A DNA stretch of 64,000 bases from Pholiota molesta. Taxonomy: Eukaryota > Basidiomycota > Agaricomycetes > Agaricales > Strophariaceae. The position numbers were made by a program, and so were the translations under genes. The notes under the pieces are model-generated. The model was not told the origin of the DNA. It saw only the letters and a program-made list of their open reading frames with translations, and searched no databases. The first letter of the stretch is position 1. Each line of letters starts with the position of its first letter. Positions 47,901 through 63,612 of the stretch are shown piece after piece. The stretch spans positions 496,001 through 560,000 of the forward strand of contig JACGCK010000008.1 of the NCBI GenBank assembly GCA_014925825.1, read 5' to 3'.

Positions 47901-50751
47901 CGCCCGCAACCGCTTTCTTCATCTTATCTTCCTTCGCCTTCATGGCCTTGGCCGCCGCCTCACTGATGTCTTCGATGACATCTTCCTCTTCCTCTTCCTC
48001 CTCTTTTTTTCTTCTTCCTTGGACCCGAACTCGGTGATGAATGCAGAAAATTCACCTCCGCGCGCCATGAGGTCGTGGTATGTGCCCTGTTCGGCAATGC
48101 TCCCGTTTACGATGACGTAGATGTAGTCGACTTGGGGCAAAAATGCAGAGCATGGGTAACAAGTATACGAGTCTTCCCAGAGAGGCTGTCTTGCAAGACG
48201 TTCTGGAAAACGGCTTTGCCGACATGAGCATCCAATGCAGAAAGAGGGTCCTTGATAACATAAAACCGATCAGATATCTGCACCGTGAACAAAGATAGAA
48301 GTAAATTCAAACGCACATCAAAGATTTGGATATCGGTATCACAGTATATGGCTCTGCAGATGTTTAGCCTTTGTTTCTGGCCGCCCGAAAGCGATATGCC
48401 CTTTTCTCCGACCTCAGTCAGATCACCGTTGGGTAGCATCTCAAGATCCGGTTCCAAACACGAAGCGCGCACTGCGTCCCAGTAGCGATCTTCCTCGAAT
48501 GGACGTCCAAAGCAGATATTCTCTCGGATGGTAGCATTCTAAAACGCCAACATCAACTTTGGGAAAAGAATTCAATGGATAAAAAACTTCTTACTTGAAT
48601 CCAAGCACTCTGTGGACAATATCCAACACTTCCACCAAAGGTCACACTTCCCGCGGTTTTCCTCATCTCGCCAATCAAGCCTTGCAGCAAACTCGTTTTC
48701 CCACTTCCTACAGACCCCACGATAGCGACAAGCTGGCCCCTCGGCACATGCATCGTGACATCCGTGATCCTGAAGATGCGCTCCTCCTCGTTCTTCGCTT
48801 TTTCATCAAGGTCGTCGGTCCGTTTCTTTTCGGCGACAGCAGCTATGGCCTTGGCCTTTGCTTTGGCCTTGGAAGATTGCATCATTTTACCGCCTTTTTT
48901 ACCATGTTTGCTATAGTCCTCATCAGGCGGTGGAGAGTCCCACGTGAAGGAGGCGCCTTTCACTTCGAGGGCGAAATCGATGTTGGGGTCGATCGTGCGC
49001 GTCTTCTCCAGGAGCTCGGCTTCAAAGACGCCATATAATCGTCCTGTGGCATTTGCTGCATCGGCAATGGAGCTGAAAGCCACGGCTATGGATTTAAATT
49101 TTGTTAGCATTTGTGATACACCATGAATAAGAAAGTCTTACGCAAAAACATGAGCGGAAGACGGAGTAGTGTGAACAGCGTTAGAGACGTGAAAATAACG
49201 CCGGGTTCGAGGGTGTGACCAGTTAGAGAATAGGTGATGAATGCCAATACAGATGCAAGGACGGGCATACTCATGGCCACAGCATTGTTGGCAGCGCGAA
49301 TGAGTAGCAAAGAACGGATATACCTAGAAAAGCAATATAAGTATTATAAGTAAATAAAATGGTAGAATGAGGCATACTTCATCTCCTTCTGCCTATATTC
49401 CGATATCCGTCCGAGGAAAGGTACCTCCCATGCGAAGAACTTGATAACCTTCATACCGCCTAATAACTCTTGCAGAAGTTTTGCGCGCTTGTCGGTCCAC
49501 TCCATACTCCTGCGACGCAGGGCGAACAAATTTTTCATGACAAATGTCTGCGCAGGGGTGGCAAGGATGAAGAATGCAAAGCCAGCTAGTGCAGAAGGTC
49601 CCAGATTAATGATAAGAAGGATGAGACAGATGATCATCTGGATGGGAGCGGTCCAGGCCTAAATAATACTACTTTTAGCAATGCTGGGAATAAGGAGTAA
49701 CACAGGAGCTTTGACATACCATGTGGAAAAAACCAGCACAAAAATCGATGCGCGACACATCTGTCGAAATATGGTTGACTAGCTTTCCATTCGTCAAAGT
49801 CGACCGAGCGCGGGAGGTCAACCTGAGGGATCTGTCATAGATAGCTGTAATGAGACCGCCGCGGAGGAGAACACCGGTAGATGTGCTTCGATAGAAAAAG
49901 TGGTGAGTGCACAAGGAAGCGATTAATTGCATAACGAGAAGGGCGAATGTGAGGCCAATGCCAGTGCCGATTGGTGGCACGGAAGTTCCCAGTCGATGGC
50001 CCACATAAGAGTCAGTAGCAAATTTGATGATAGCCTGTTTATTATTCGAATCAGCGTCGAGAGTCGTGCAAACATACGGCATACGGCATACCTTTACGAC
50101 AAGTGGAGAGGTCACTTGCGCTGTGTCGCCAACGACTTTGAGCAAACCAGCAGACCAGAACCACCACTTGACACTGTCGTTCAGGGCCCACGCGAGACTG
50201 GCCTTCTTTTTCCCCGTTTTTCTCTCCATTCACGTTCCTTTTCCTCCCTCTTCCCTCTCATGGACCACCACACACCCTTCATGCCAGGCTTGATCTCTCC
50301 ATTGGCAAGCCTTTTGTTATATTCCTCAGCTTCCTTAAGACGACGAGCGAAGGACTCTGTGATCAAACTTGCGACATGGGCTGCACCGCGATCTTCCTGC
50401 AGTTTCCACAGATCGGTGGCTTCGAGTGGTCGCGCGTATCCTAGGCTGAGAAGCGGGCCTATCCAACCAAAGGTCACAAGGTTGAAAAAATTCGCGGTGG
50501 CTTCAGGGATCAAGAACGCCTCCTCGAGGGACTTGGGTGGAGGAGCAGGCTCCTTGTTCGTCGTGAACGGTACGCGCTGCCACCTACAAAATTTGCATCA
50601 GTCAGTATTTGCATGTGCCCATTTTATGACGTGCATACCATGAACGCACAGTGGGTTGAAGATGCGAGATCTCTGGGACGCGCTTGGCAGCGTCGACGGA
50701 GCCTTCCCGACCGGAATCCCCATCGACGTCGGTGCTCGATTTCGCGGACAT
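44962..50751 (-). CDS. ABCC-type ABC transporter (Yor1-like), copy 2
   Basis: Paralogue of the plus-strand transporter at 25.3 kb, same domain order and most intron positions. Start at 50751 ([18 protein letters not shown]), then [18 protein letters not shown] and [23 protein letters not shown]1: [18 protein letters not shown], signature [17 protein letters not shown]-loop [15 protein letters not shown]1 is followed by a Glu/Lys-rich linker ([12 protein letters not shown]). TMD2: [33 protein letters not shown]2: [31 protein letters not shown]-loop [19 protein letters not shown]. The C-terminus is the ancestral-looking [14 protein letters not shown] with stop at 44962-44964. One base is missing in a run of T at 50217-50221, where REWREK and [11 protein letters not shown] are in different frames. 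Confidence 0.9.
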
Positions 50752-51840
50752 GAAGAAGCTCGAAGGAAGGCATGTGGGACAACTAGAATTATATAGACGC
50801 AAGTCGGAATCGTAACAGGCTGCCGGAACCGCAGCCGGCTTCCGCTGACTGATCCATCTGTCGCTTCCCATCTAAGGTCGATCTAGGCACGCTGGCTACG
50901 CGTCACTCGGTGGTCTATCCCTCTTCATCGACCAAATATCGGATTGACTTCATTGCAGCCTCTCTGGACCCACAGTGGCGTCGACAATCAGCTCATCATG
51001 CCGTCAGATGGCTATTTTGAGCTGTGGACAACTCGGATGCATAGTACTATACTTTGTATTCGACATCGACCCAATACTCAACTGGTTTTAAGGGAAATCG
51101 TCTCACGCATGAATAAGTATATTCAAGTACGACCAAAGAACAGGTCCGCAGTCGACGCTTGGGGGTCTGAAGTTACATCTCCTTCAATATCGGAGAACTT
51201 GTAGACTGGCCAAAGTATGTACTGGTAACTGGTACCTCTACCAAGATATCAGTCCCGGTGAAATCTCTTTTTGTTTCAATAACAATATGACAATAATACG
51301 AGACAAAATCAAAATCAAATTGGTCAGTCAACTTCAGCTGACGCATTTCGAATGACCGCCCAAGTGAAGCCAAGTGAGCGACGGATATCGATTATGCGGC
51401 CAGTTTAGTAAGTGTCCTGAGACCTTTGAAGTTAGCTCCCTGCCACAAAAATTGCTTACTGTCTTGAAACAGCCAACTAACTACGCTATTAAAACACCAT
51501 GTATCTGAGGATTGCGCTACACTCGACTACACATGGACACAACGAAAGGGCTTCAAATATCCGATCAAATACCTGATAAGTACAAAGGCCATGCTGGTTG
51601 TTAGGTCATAGGCCTTCTCAGGCACCTACTTCTGTTGTTGAGATACAAGCTCACAATCCCAAAACCGAGGAACCGACTCCGCGGAACATCGATAAATATC
51701 TGCCCTTCAAAGATAGCCTTCTTCCTCCCACAAACACCATTGTGCAAATTTATTCCATTGGTTCAACGTATGAAAAGAGAAGAGGTTTACAAACACAGCA
51801 TGAGCGCTTGGCACTATTACGTTTTCTTCGAGCCCTACAC
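50752..51840. other. Promoter region of ABC copy 2 and 3' side of ARP3
   Basis: About 1.1 kb with no supported gene. A plus-strand frame at 51598-51927 runs across the ARP3 3' end and is a shadow. No repeats were noticed. Confidence 0.5.
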
Positions 51841-53594
51841 TTATGTAGAGCTGCCGAATATTTGATAGCGCCTGCAGATCTCGGGCCAACTTCGTCGTAT
51901 TGCGCCTTGGTATGGCAAGAGGTATAAAAGTCGGGCTAGAAAACGACATCCACATCGCATTAGCAAGGCACATCTCGACACATGGTAATAACCGAACAAA
52001 GAACAACTCACCAACGACGCAAGCAGCGAGCCACCGAACCATACTGCGTATCTGTAGCAAAAAAAAAAAAGGTGAACCAGGTCAGCCCAGCGCGGAATGG
52101 AGCGGAGCGGAGCAAAATCCCAAAACAAATCACGAACCGCTGGCGTTTATGAGAGATGACGTCAACTTCGACGCCGGAAGACTAAGTGAAGTAAAACGGA
52201 TCAGTTCGTCAGACCGTGAGGCGCGGCTGCGTAACAGGGTACGTGGGTCACTTACCCGCAGATGGCTGCCGCTTGCGGTAACGCTCGCATCGAGGCGGCG
52301 ATCGACAAGCTGCTTCAAATCGCGCTTCAGGCGATTGCCAAAGTGCTGGAACATCGTAGACCCTCCTGAAAGCACAATGTTTTTATATAAGCCGCGACGA
52401 ACATCGATTGGCGATTGTTGAATGACATCGTCCACAATTTCAGGGAGGGGGGTAAGAAAGTCAGAGGAATAGATTTCGGGGTTGAAAAAGATTTCAGGGG
52501 CAAGAAAGCGCTCGTAACCAACATCGACGCCGTATTTCTGTAGCGGATTTCAGATTATGAATTCTACTCTTGAGGGTTGTTAACTCACCCTTCCAGTGAC
52601 ACTGTGTCTCCCTCGTATCTTTCAAAGTACTTGTACGGCTCCTCATCATATTTCCTGAACTCGCGCACGATATCCTGGCAGACGTAACTGTAGTTCTCCT
52701 TCACTTTGCTCGCGACCTTAAGCTGATCCTCAGGGGGGACATTTGCCATTTCTCCGCGCTCTCGCATGAGATTGAGCACGAACTGCGAGATATCGCGACC
52801 GGCGATAGGGATGTGTTTGATAGCGCTGCCGATGACGTAGCCCTCCGCACAAGGAATAACATGGGTGACACCGTCGCCCGAATCGATGACGGTTCCAGTG
52901 AGCGTGCGATCAGTGACACGGTTAGACGACCAAGAGGCAGCAAGGGCTAGAACGGCCTGCACGGCGATGTATAGGCCCTTGATATTGAACGACTCGAAGA
53001 AGATTTCAGCGGTCTGCTCTCTGTTCTCAGGAGGGTTCAGAGGTGGTTCAGTCTATCAAAAGGTCAGTTCAGATCCAGAAAGACTGCGGATGCTACACAC
53101 GAGAAGGAAGTAGTGGTCCTCTGGCTCTGCTCGTAGATACTTGAAGATCGTCTGCTCCCAGTAACGCTCCATATGATCCCAATTGTCAATCATACCATGT
53201 CGGATGGGATAGTGCACCCCGTACCCCGGGGTCTTCGCGTTGGCCAGTGCTTCATCGCCGATGAAGAAATCAAGGTCCTCGACGCCGCGCTTGGATGCAA
53301 GATGACCTGGTTTGCTCGGAATTGAGGGTGCACGAGCATTCTGGGCCGCCGACCCACGCGTGGCAATAGCAGTAGGGAATACGCTTGATCACAGATTCAG
53401 ATCGAAGATTCACTATACGACTGCAGGAACGGCCATATGGAAATGAGACGCACAATGAAGGATCAGAATTCCCTGCAAAGCTTTAATGATGATTGTTAGA
53501 ACGACTCATGAGGACAAGGCCTAACTGGATAGTCTTACCCTATCTTTGAGTATCCAGTACCATTATCACAAATGATTGGGGCAAGGACAGACAT
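51841..53594 (-). CDS. ARP3: Actin-related protein 3 (Arp2/3 complex)
   Basis: Subunit of the Arp2/3 actin-nucleating complex. Start at 53594 gives [19 protein letters not shown], the phosphate-loop start of the actin fold. Then [116 protein letters not shown], and the Arp3 end [46 protein letters not shown]. The stop is TAA at 51841-51843. One base seems lost in the final exon near 51883-51885 (GP to EICRR). The first 40 residues are spread over three small exons. All hallmark insertions of Arp3 relative to actin are present. Confidence 0.94.
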
Positions 53595-54014
53595 GGCGGT
53601 CAATAACAGGAGCTGCGTACAGTCAGTAGCCAATCGCTAGGGGCACATGCTCTGTTTGGTTGTATCATTGGGAATAAACAAATTTCGGTTATCTACCCAA
53701 GTTGATCATCATGAATTTGACCACCTTGTCGCGATTCCCTTCTTGAAAGTTCCTGTCACCAACTTCTCAGTTTTCAAGGTACTAAAGAATTCCCCCGATT
53801 TTTGTAGATATCATTACGGCTCAGCTACATAAGTATTATTTATTGCGACGTCACTGGCAGCTTGATCACTAATTATATAGAGTCACTAAATTCTCTACTC
53901 AGATCGCTCTACATAAGAGTATTTGGGTCCAAATTTATGTGACCTACAGAAGGGACAAACTACGAGATAGTTGAATATTCAACAAAAAAATGATGCTGAC
54001 CAGCATCGAATTTC

Positions 54015-55276
54015 CTAATCAATCTGAGCGATGCTTTCACCAGGACTGGTAAGACTCCTGAGCAGAATATTAGCATTAGGCCCTTCAATTTTATATATGG
54101 GCTTAGCCATACCTCCAGTGGGTAGTCTAAAGTGTTCTCTACCAATTGCTGTTAAAATCCGTTGATCCAACCTGAATGTGCTGTGATAGATATGACTGTA
54201 GCATGCATGTTTTAGTATTCGCTCAATCCAAGAGCTAGCTCTGCACGTACAGGTGTCCTCCTTGTCGTATCAAAAATCTGTCAAGAACTCTCTGCGCTCG
54301 ACTGGCCAGTTCGGGTTTGGTCTCTCGGATTGTGGATGCCACATTCATCATCTTCGGAAAAACCTTCCTCGATCACAAAATGGGGTTTATATTCCGCGAT
54401 GTAGGAGCGTGTCTTTCGCTTGTCGCAGGTATGGACCCCATTCTCCTCTCTACAATTCTGTATTGGCGATGGTTTATTGAGGTATCGAGGCCGACGTAGC
54501 TACGGGACTCACTTCGAGTATGAGGACCGGGTGAGCATGTGTGTCAAAGACCTGATCAAGCATCGTATCACAGGTGTCCAATGCCCGCGAAAGCGGGCTG
54601 CAATACCGCTTGTGAGGGGCAGGGAGTCCAATAAGAGCTCTCTTTTCCACACGGCGTGAATGTCTTTCGCTGCTCTATCCCAAGTGGGGTCAGGAGCGGG
54701 TCCGCTAGAGAGAATCGGACATGATGTTAAAGGCTGGATCATCGAAGTACGATCGAGATACTAACGTCCCCACACCAACTCTCCGTCGGTTTCGAGCTTT
54801 GACCAATAACTAAAATTATGTGAGCATCCAATCGATATGCCGATATCATCTAACATACTCATCCCAATTGTGAGTGCCATACTTGGTTTCCGCAAGATTA
54901 TCTGTAAATTAAAGGCTCGATCATCAACAAAATTCTATGAACAGAATGACTTGCGATATCCTTGCCCATGACGAGAAAGCAGGAAAATTTATAGTATATG
55001 TTCTCCGGGGCCTCCTCGTTCAGAGTGCGAATATGCTCGAACAGATTATGCCAACGTTGATCAGATGAATCTTTCAAGCCAAATCTATCGGGAACCTGGA
55101 AAGAATGTCAGTTAAAAACAATTCTAAGTGAACCTTGCTTCCTACAGCGACCACCGTTTCGTCCGTGTCATCATGAGCGAAATGACCGGGAATAAACTAT
55201 TCAATTTTGAGTATTGACCGACAGAAGATGATAGAGGGTTGGATCATCCCAATCGTACCTGGTATGTATAGCTCAT
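54015..55276 (-). CDS. Histidine-phosphatase (phosphoglycerate mutase-like) superfamily protein
   Basis: Member of the fungal branch of histidine acid/phosphoglycerate mutase-like phosphatases. Tentative start at 55276 (MSYTYQ, then FIPGHFAHDDTDETVVA). Next exon: VPDRFGLKDSSDQRWHNLFE. The active-site motif is LLSRHGQGYHN, followed by LAETKYGTHNWDDYWSKLE, VWGPDPLLTPLGIEQ, RYCSPLSRALDTCDTMLDQV, NCREENGVHTCDKRKTRSYI, FVIEEGFSEDDE, the second catalytic His in ISITAHSGWINGF, and REHFRLPTGGM near the end. One intron has a GC donor (GCAAGT). At least six single-base deletions (about 54155, 54329-54344 twice, 54611, 54670, 54984) break the frame; it is the worst-affected gene, so real decay cannot be fully excluded. 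The natural substrate is unknown. Confidence 0.8.
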
Positions 55277-55597
55277 ATATCCTAGTACTTGACGAAGATC
55301 AGGATTTCATTCGCGAGACAACCCAAAGCAAAGGACTTGCAAATGTCAATTATAGAAATTGACGTTGGAAAGGTAGATGTAGACAGCTGTCGAAATTATA
55401 ATCCGTAAGACCGTAACGATGACGCAGCCTTCAAGCACCAAATTAGAACGGAGCAGGTCTGAATCCCAAATTATATGTCAAAAACGTGCGTGCTTATACT
55501 GTACATATATATTATACAAAATTGGATGATACATGCTGTTCAAAATGGTGAATTCATAGTTCTGATGTTCATAGTATCCGTCGCATCATTATGGACC

Positions 55598-58299
<2,702 letters not shown>

Positions 58300-58622
58300 T
58301 ACAGACGATCACAGGGAATGATATCATCTATCCCCATCCAGCGATTACACGAGGACTTGTAGGATTTGCTTTGGATTTGCTCTTCAGCTAATATTTCAGC
58401 CATTGAATCTTCCAAAGCACTAACGAGTTGTTCATTCAAAGCCAGTTGCTTGATATTCCGATAGACATCTACCCGCGTGAGGAGATTGTCGTCTGTCTTT
58501 GATCAGTCCAAATCAACTTCTTGGCGAATCGAAGAATTCAATTCAAACTACATAATTAATACGTCCATGCGAATTACAAGCATATACAACGCATTGATCA
58601 TTGCAAGAGACACTGACATGAT

Positions 58623-60600
58623 TCAAAACAGAGGCTTAGCAACAGAGACCTCGTCCGTGTCTTCATTGGTGCTAAAATAGACATTCTTGAGAAACACATC
58701 GCCGACCTTGGGAAATAGAAACCATGAGAAACTATGTAAATCCAGAGGAAGTGCAGAGATGATCTCACCAGCCATTCAGTGTTCAGATAGAACGGGCCAA
58801 CTCCGCCAATTCCAATACCGGACATGCATGTTGGTGATCCTTGTTCGATCGGATAGAACGCGATGTCGCGGGGATTGACAGTAAAATCTTGCCGCCAATT
58901 GTCAGCGACAACACCGTAGACATGTTGCATGGCACAGTCCAGCCGTTCCCATCGTATTGTGCGCCTGGTATCCGCTTGTGAATTGCTTCGACGTCCTATG
59001 GTAATATGAGGAGAGATCCAGCGATGTATTTTTCTAGGTACTCACATTTTGGGGAGCGATGATCAGTGTCTAGTGAAGTTAAATAATATCCAGAATGCAG
59101 GTCACGATGGGGACAGCTCACAGTGCCAGTGTCCATTACCATGGTCCTGTTCGACCAGTTCATGTTGTGCTTTCCGACCTTCACTGCATCGGCCGCGACA
59201 CCCCAAAACCCGAATTTATTCGCATTCTTGACCGTCACCAGGCTTTTTGGATAGTAATGATTAGGATCCATAGCGCCAAGCGTCAATTCACCGGCGTTGT
59301 TCTTACCATCCGCAAGGCGAGGAAGCTTGTACGAGGCAATTGGCGCGGGTATGAGTTCGGCCTGAGAGAGCGATTGAAGAAGTGTTGGAACATGCTGTTG
59401 GGAGACGTCCTAATAGAAATATTCAGCAAGAAAAAAAGATTGGATAATGCTTTTCAACTGACTGGTTTGCTCAGACCAAGGAGTCCATCGAATGGGATAT
59501 CATCTCTGAAAAAATTGCAATTAGAAGAAGTGTTAACAATCTGAGAAGCAGCGCACCCTGTGAAGTCTGTACTTTCATTGTAAGCCACACCAAATGAATG
59601 TTCTTCATTGTGAGGTCAGCAATTGAAACCACATCCTGCGCTAAATATCCCCAGACAGAGCCTGAGACGTAGCCAATAGCCCAATCCTCATTCGATTGGT
59701 TAAACGAACTGCTCGTGTGCCTTCCCAGAAAGGTGTGGTTCCCTGGTTGATCAACAACAGTGAGGTACCATCCAGGTGCTCCAAGAATAATCAATGCTAA
59801 CACAGTTTCCTCCGGCGTCAGAGCGGCAGCCGACAGCGCCAACCCAAAGATCGGCAGAGCCTGAGTCCACTAACAGTCTGAAGTTCTTGGGAGGTGTTCC
59901 AATCTTTACCTGGCCGATGTCTATTATTTGATTAATTATGCCGCATCAGTATTCCGTACAACGAGAAATAATCTGCCCACATACATCCAACATCATTCGA
60001 TCTGATAAAATTGGAGAATTAAATTTCATCTAGATACAAGTGATCTAGAAACTCACTCGATACTCAAGCCAATGGTATGTAAAGCTGACTTGGAGACTGT
60101 AGAATTTCTGTCTTCTAGAATTTTATGACGACGGAAGCGTGGAGTGCGAGATGTTTTTAGCGTAGCCTCTAGGCCTGGTTTGGAGGCCGAGATGTTACGT
60201 TGGGACAGAACGGCTGCAATGTCTTTAGTTCGATATGGACGCTGTTGGGCAGTCGGAAGGAGAGTTATCCTTTGCCAAACCTTCGACAGCAGCTCGTAGT
60301 CGGATGGAACTGTGCGACCAGTCATGGATGAAAGACGCTTGATACCCCGATTAGTGTGTTGTTGTTGAACCTATAACACTCACGTCGAGTCAATCATCAA
60401 TGAAAGAATGTCAATACAAATGAATGATCACATACAATGGATCCATGAGTATATGCGCCAAGGCCAGAAGTGTACGTCGGACGACTAAGTGGGATGGAAA
60501 CGAGAGAGGTCCGGGAGATAGAAGGGAGTGCAATCGCAAGCAGAGGATTCTTTATTATCAACAAGATGAAGAATAGTAGCAGGTAGGAGAACGAAAACAT
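58623..60600 (-). CDS. Secreted pepsin-like aspartic protease (A1), copy A
   Basis: Extracellular endopeptidase of family A1. Start at 60600 gives a strong signal peptide (MFSFSYLLLFFILLIIKNPL). Propeptide: QQQHTNRGIKRLSSMTGRTV then basic segments. Mature enzyme: first catalytic motif RLLVDSGSADLWVGAVGC, GNHTFLGRHTSSSFNQSNED, WAIGYVSGSVWGYLAQDVVS, FGVAYNESTDFTG, DDIPFDGLLGLS, second catalytic motif TMVMDTGT, then VNPRDIAFYPIEQGSPTCMS and GDVFLKNVYFSTNEDTDEVS ending VAKPLF; stop at 58623-58625. One base is lost in an AAA run at 59592-59594. It lies in tandem with a second protease of the same type. Confidence 0.85.
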
Positions 60601-61693
60601 AAGGATCGAATAGCCTGGCGAGGCGTGTGGACAAGTAATTCACAAATTGCAGAGAAAACAGAACGAAAATCTGGGCACAGGTTGGAGGGGAGAAGAAGAG
60701 ATAGAGGACCATGGATCCAAGGGTGCATATATATGGTTCAAAATTGATCGATGAACTTCGATTTCTTCCCCAGCGTTTGCTTCCACTTTCATCAATGCGG
60801 GAATACCATGCTCCGCGCTGTTAGTGCTGCAAACTTCAAGGCAATTGTCCCTTGACAACATCGGGATTCAAGAAGATGGTTACATTGTAAATTGGAGTCT
60901 CGAAATCGACAATCCGCCCTGCAGCGCAACACATCATCCCAGTAAAGTGTTGAGTTTGGATCCACATCACGAAGATAGATAATATAGTGTCGAAAGCCAT
61001 GTCTATAGCCGTAGCGAGGCATATCACATAATGTATGGATAAGGGCAAGCAGTAGGAGACAACCTCTCCAGTGTCTCAGAAGTTAATTTAGAGCTTGAGT
61101 GGTGATTGTGAGGAATGTAGGCAATATCACTGGCGATCCACGGTGAAAGAACTTCTGCGCGAATGGTTGAAATCTACGCTCCAGAGGCGACTTTGTGTTC
61201 ACTTCAAGTTCAGGTTCCATGATGGTGGCAGAATCCGTTGCAAGTTGGGGGGGTGGGGTGGGGTGGAATTTGTGTTTGTAAAATGTTCAATGAAGCTATT
61301 TGACTCACGCTTGAAGCGAACAGATATCGCAGAAGTCCAGCACAAGGAGCGCTGAAGCAGTTGATGTTCGAACAAAGATAGGAAGTACGGATCAGAAAAA
61401 GGGAAGTTTGCCTCGGCAAGTTTTCGATACATATTGGGCAAGTTCCGATTCCTGACCCCCTGCGCACACTAGCCCCTATGTAAACTTTAAGCTTGAAGCT
61501 TGGACGACCGTAGATTCTACTTGCTTATTAGTAAGTATTGGGATGATCAAAACGACAATTTATCCAAATCCAAATTCCAATGAGTGAATGTCGTGTACTG
61601 AAATAATATACACATGTAATCCCACAGTATAAAATACAAAAAAGAACGTTAATCTTATTTAATGCAAACGAATGAGCATCAAGATATGAGCCT
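60601..61693. other. Spacer between the two aspartic proteases, 1.1 kb
   Basis: Contains the promoter of protease copy A. Short minus-strand frames at 60792-61048 show no motif I can name. A G-rich run lies near 61247-61264 (GGGGGGGTGGGGTGGGGTGG). No protease remnant was recognised here. Confidence 0.45.
60727..60734 (-). promoter_or_regulatory. TATA-like element upstream of protease copy A
   Basis: ATATATAT on the minus strand, about 130 bp before the start codon at 60600. Similar spacing to the element before protease copy B. Confidence 0.4.
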
Positions 61694-63612
61694 CTAGACG
61701 AGCTTCGCAAGGCTGACGGTGTTCTTTCCTTCATCGGTGGAGAAATAAGCATTCTTGAGGAAGACGTCCCCAACCTGCGACAACAACAATCAGCACAAAG
61801 CACATCATCGAGACCAAGTGCGAAATCTCACCAGCCATTCATTTGCCCCTCCAATCGAGCCGGCGGTGATACCGGAGGTACAATCGCCCTGAGGGTTATT
61901 GGCATCGACGGGCTGGAACGCAATATCCCTGGGGTCGATGGCGAACGCCTGCCCGCCGAAGGTTAATGCAACGCTCGCAGTCGTGGTGCATGGGACAGTG
62001 AAGCCGCCTTGGCCGTCGGAAGCCGCTCCTGGGATGCTGTTGTGGATTGTCGCCGCGTCATTAGCAGGAACGACCATGAGTGTTGTTCCGGTGTCGAGGA
62101 TGGCAGTGCGGCCGCTCAGGCCGAGGTCAGTGCCGTCAACACTGACCGCATCAAGGGCACCTTCCCAGAATCCTTGTGCGTTGACGTTGGGGATTGAGAC
62201 CAGGGTGTTGGGGTCGAATTTGGTAGTATCAAGTGCGCTGTATCAAAGAAAGAAAGGATGAAGATATCAGAATGATCGTCAACTTGTTGCATGAAGAGAT
62301 TCAACTAACCCGAAGGTGATCTCTCCATCATTCTTGTTGTCGGAGAGACGAGAGATCTTGAACGAAGTTATGGCATCCGGAATCAATCCTGCTTTGGCAA
62401 GCGATTCCACTGGAGTGTCCGTTTGTTGCTCAGAGAGAGTCTATGCATCAGAACGGCATTAGTTTCGACTTTCGAGTCAACAAATATGTCATGCAGTGAC
62501 ATGCATTGAATATACGCACAGATTGAGCAAGACCCATCAAGCCATCGAATGGGGTGGAATCCGATGAGAAATCGACACTTTCCGTGTTGCGACGCCGAAG
62601 GTGTGGTTGTTCAAAGCAAGACCCGCTAAAGAGACGTTGTCCGTGATGATATCTCCTGCCACCGATCCTGTTCCATATGTGACGGAGAAGGGACTACCAG
62701 AATCCACAAAAGTGCTGCTTGATTGGGTGCCAAGGAAGTTGTGGTTTCCCTAGAGTCGAATGATCGATCAATCGGAATTCTATTTTTAGGGAGTGGGATG
62801 GAGAAAACTTACACAACCGCCCCCGCCCAGAGACTGACAACTTTCAGAACCAACCCAAAAATCAGCCGACCCCGAGTCCATGAGAATGAGGAAGTCGCGA
62901 GGTGGGGTACCCATTTGCACCGTCGCCAAATAACCCACATCCTGGGCCCTGCAAAGATGTTATTAGAGACCTAGAGAGGGATATGATCTTATTATTGAGA
63001 CGCACTCGATATCGAGGCCCAAAGAATTGGCCGTGGTGGGTGTATTGGCGTTCGTTACGCTGCTTGCAGGTGCTGCAGGTGCGGCAGCCGGTTGCGAAGA
63101 TTTGGAGCCTTTGGCACCATTCCTGTTTTTACCCGACTTCAGCGATGCAAGAGATGCAGCGCCTGTAGTCTTAGCCTTGTGAGGAACACCAATTCGATTG
63201 TAGCGTTTTTCGAGGACATTGTCTGCGGTGCTCCTTCTCGGCACACCCATACGGTTGAAGCGTTTTTCCAGACCTTCAGGCCCTTCTATTGCCAGAACGC
63301 GGCGTTCCAGGTTCTCAACCAAGGTTTCATGAGTTGGGCCTGCACGTCCGGTCATACGCGCCAAACGGCGTTCGCCCCTGTTGATATGTTGTTGAAGATA
63401 CTAAAAACCCAAGGGATGAGCGTAATTCATCGAAGCACGGATTATACGACGCACGATCTGGGATGGAGGCCACGGGCTAGTTCGACACGCTTCAAAGGAA
63501 GTGTCACGAAGTTGGGACTTCTTCTAGAGAGAGGCCCTGCCTCCACGACCTGCGTGGTGAGCATCAAGAGCACACATGATAGCAGAGCAGATAACGAGAG
63601 CCCGAGTTGCAT
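61694..63612 (-). CDS. Secreted pepsin-like aspartic protease (A1), copy B
   Basis: Family A1 endopeptidase, second copy. Start at 63612 (MQLGLSLSALLSCVLLMLTT) is a clear signal peptide; an ATG at 63639 would add nine residues. The long propeptide has QQHINRGERRLARMTGRAGP, then two related repeats, LEKRFNRMGVPRRS and LEKRYNRIGVPHKA, both beginning with a Lys-Arg that could be a kexin site. Mature enzyme: VGYLATVQMGTPPRDFLILM with DSGSADFWVG, VTYGTGSVAGDIITDNVSL, FDGLMGLAQS, NAQGFWEGALDAV, AILDTGTTLMVVPANDAATI, FAIDPRDIAFQPVDANNPQG, GDVFLKNAYFSTDEGKNTVS ending LAKLV; stop TAG at 61694-61696. One base is lost near 62585. Confidence 0.9.

Noticed and set aside
61240..61265. G-rich run as a telomere-like or special repeat
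   Set aside because: A single short GGGGTGGGGTGG tract in a spacer, with no tandem array.
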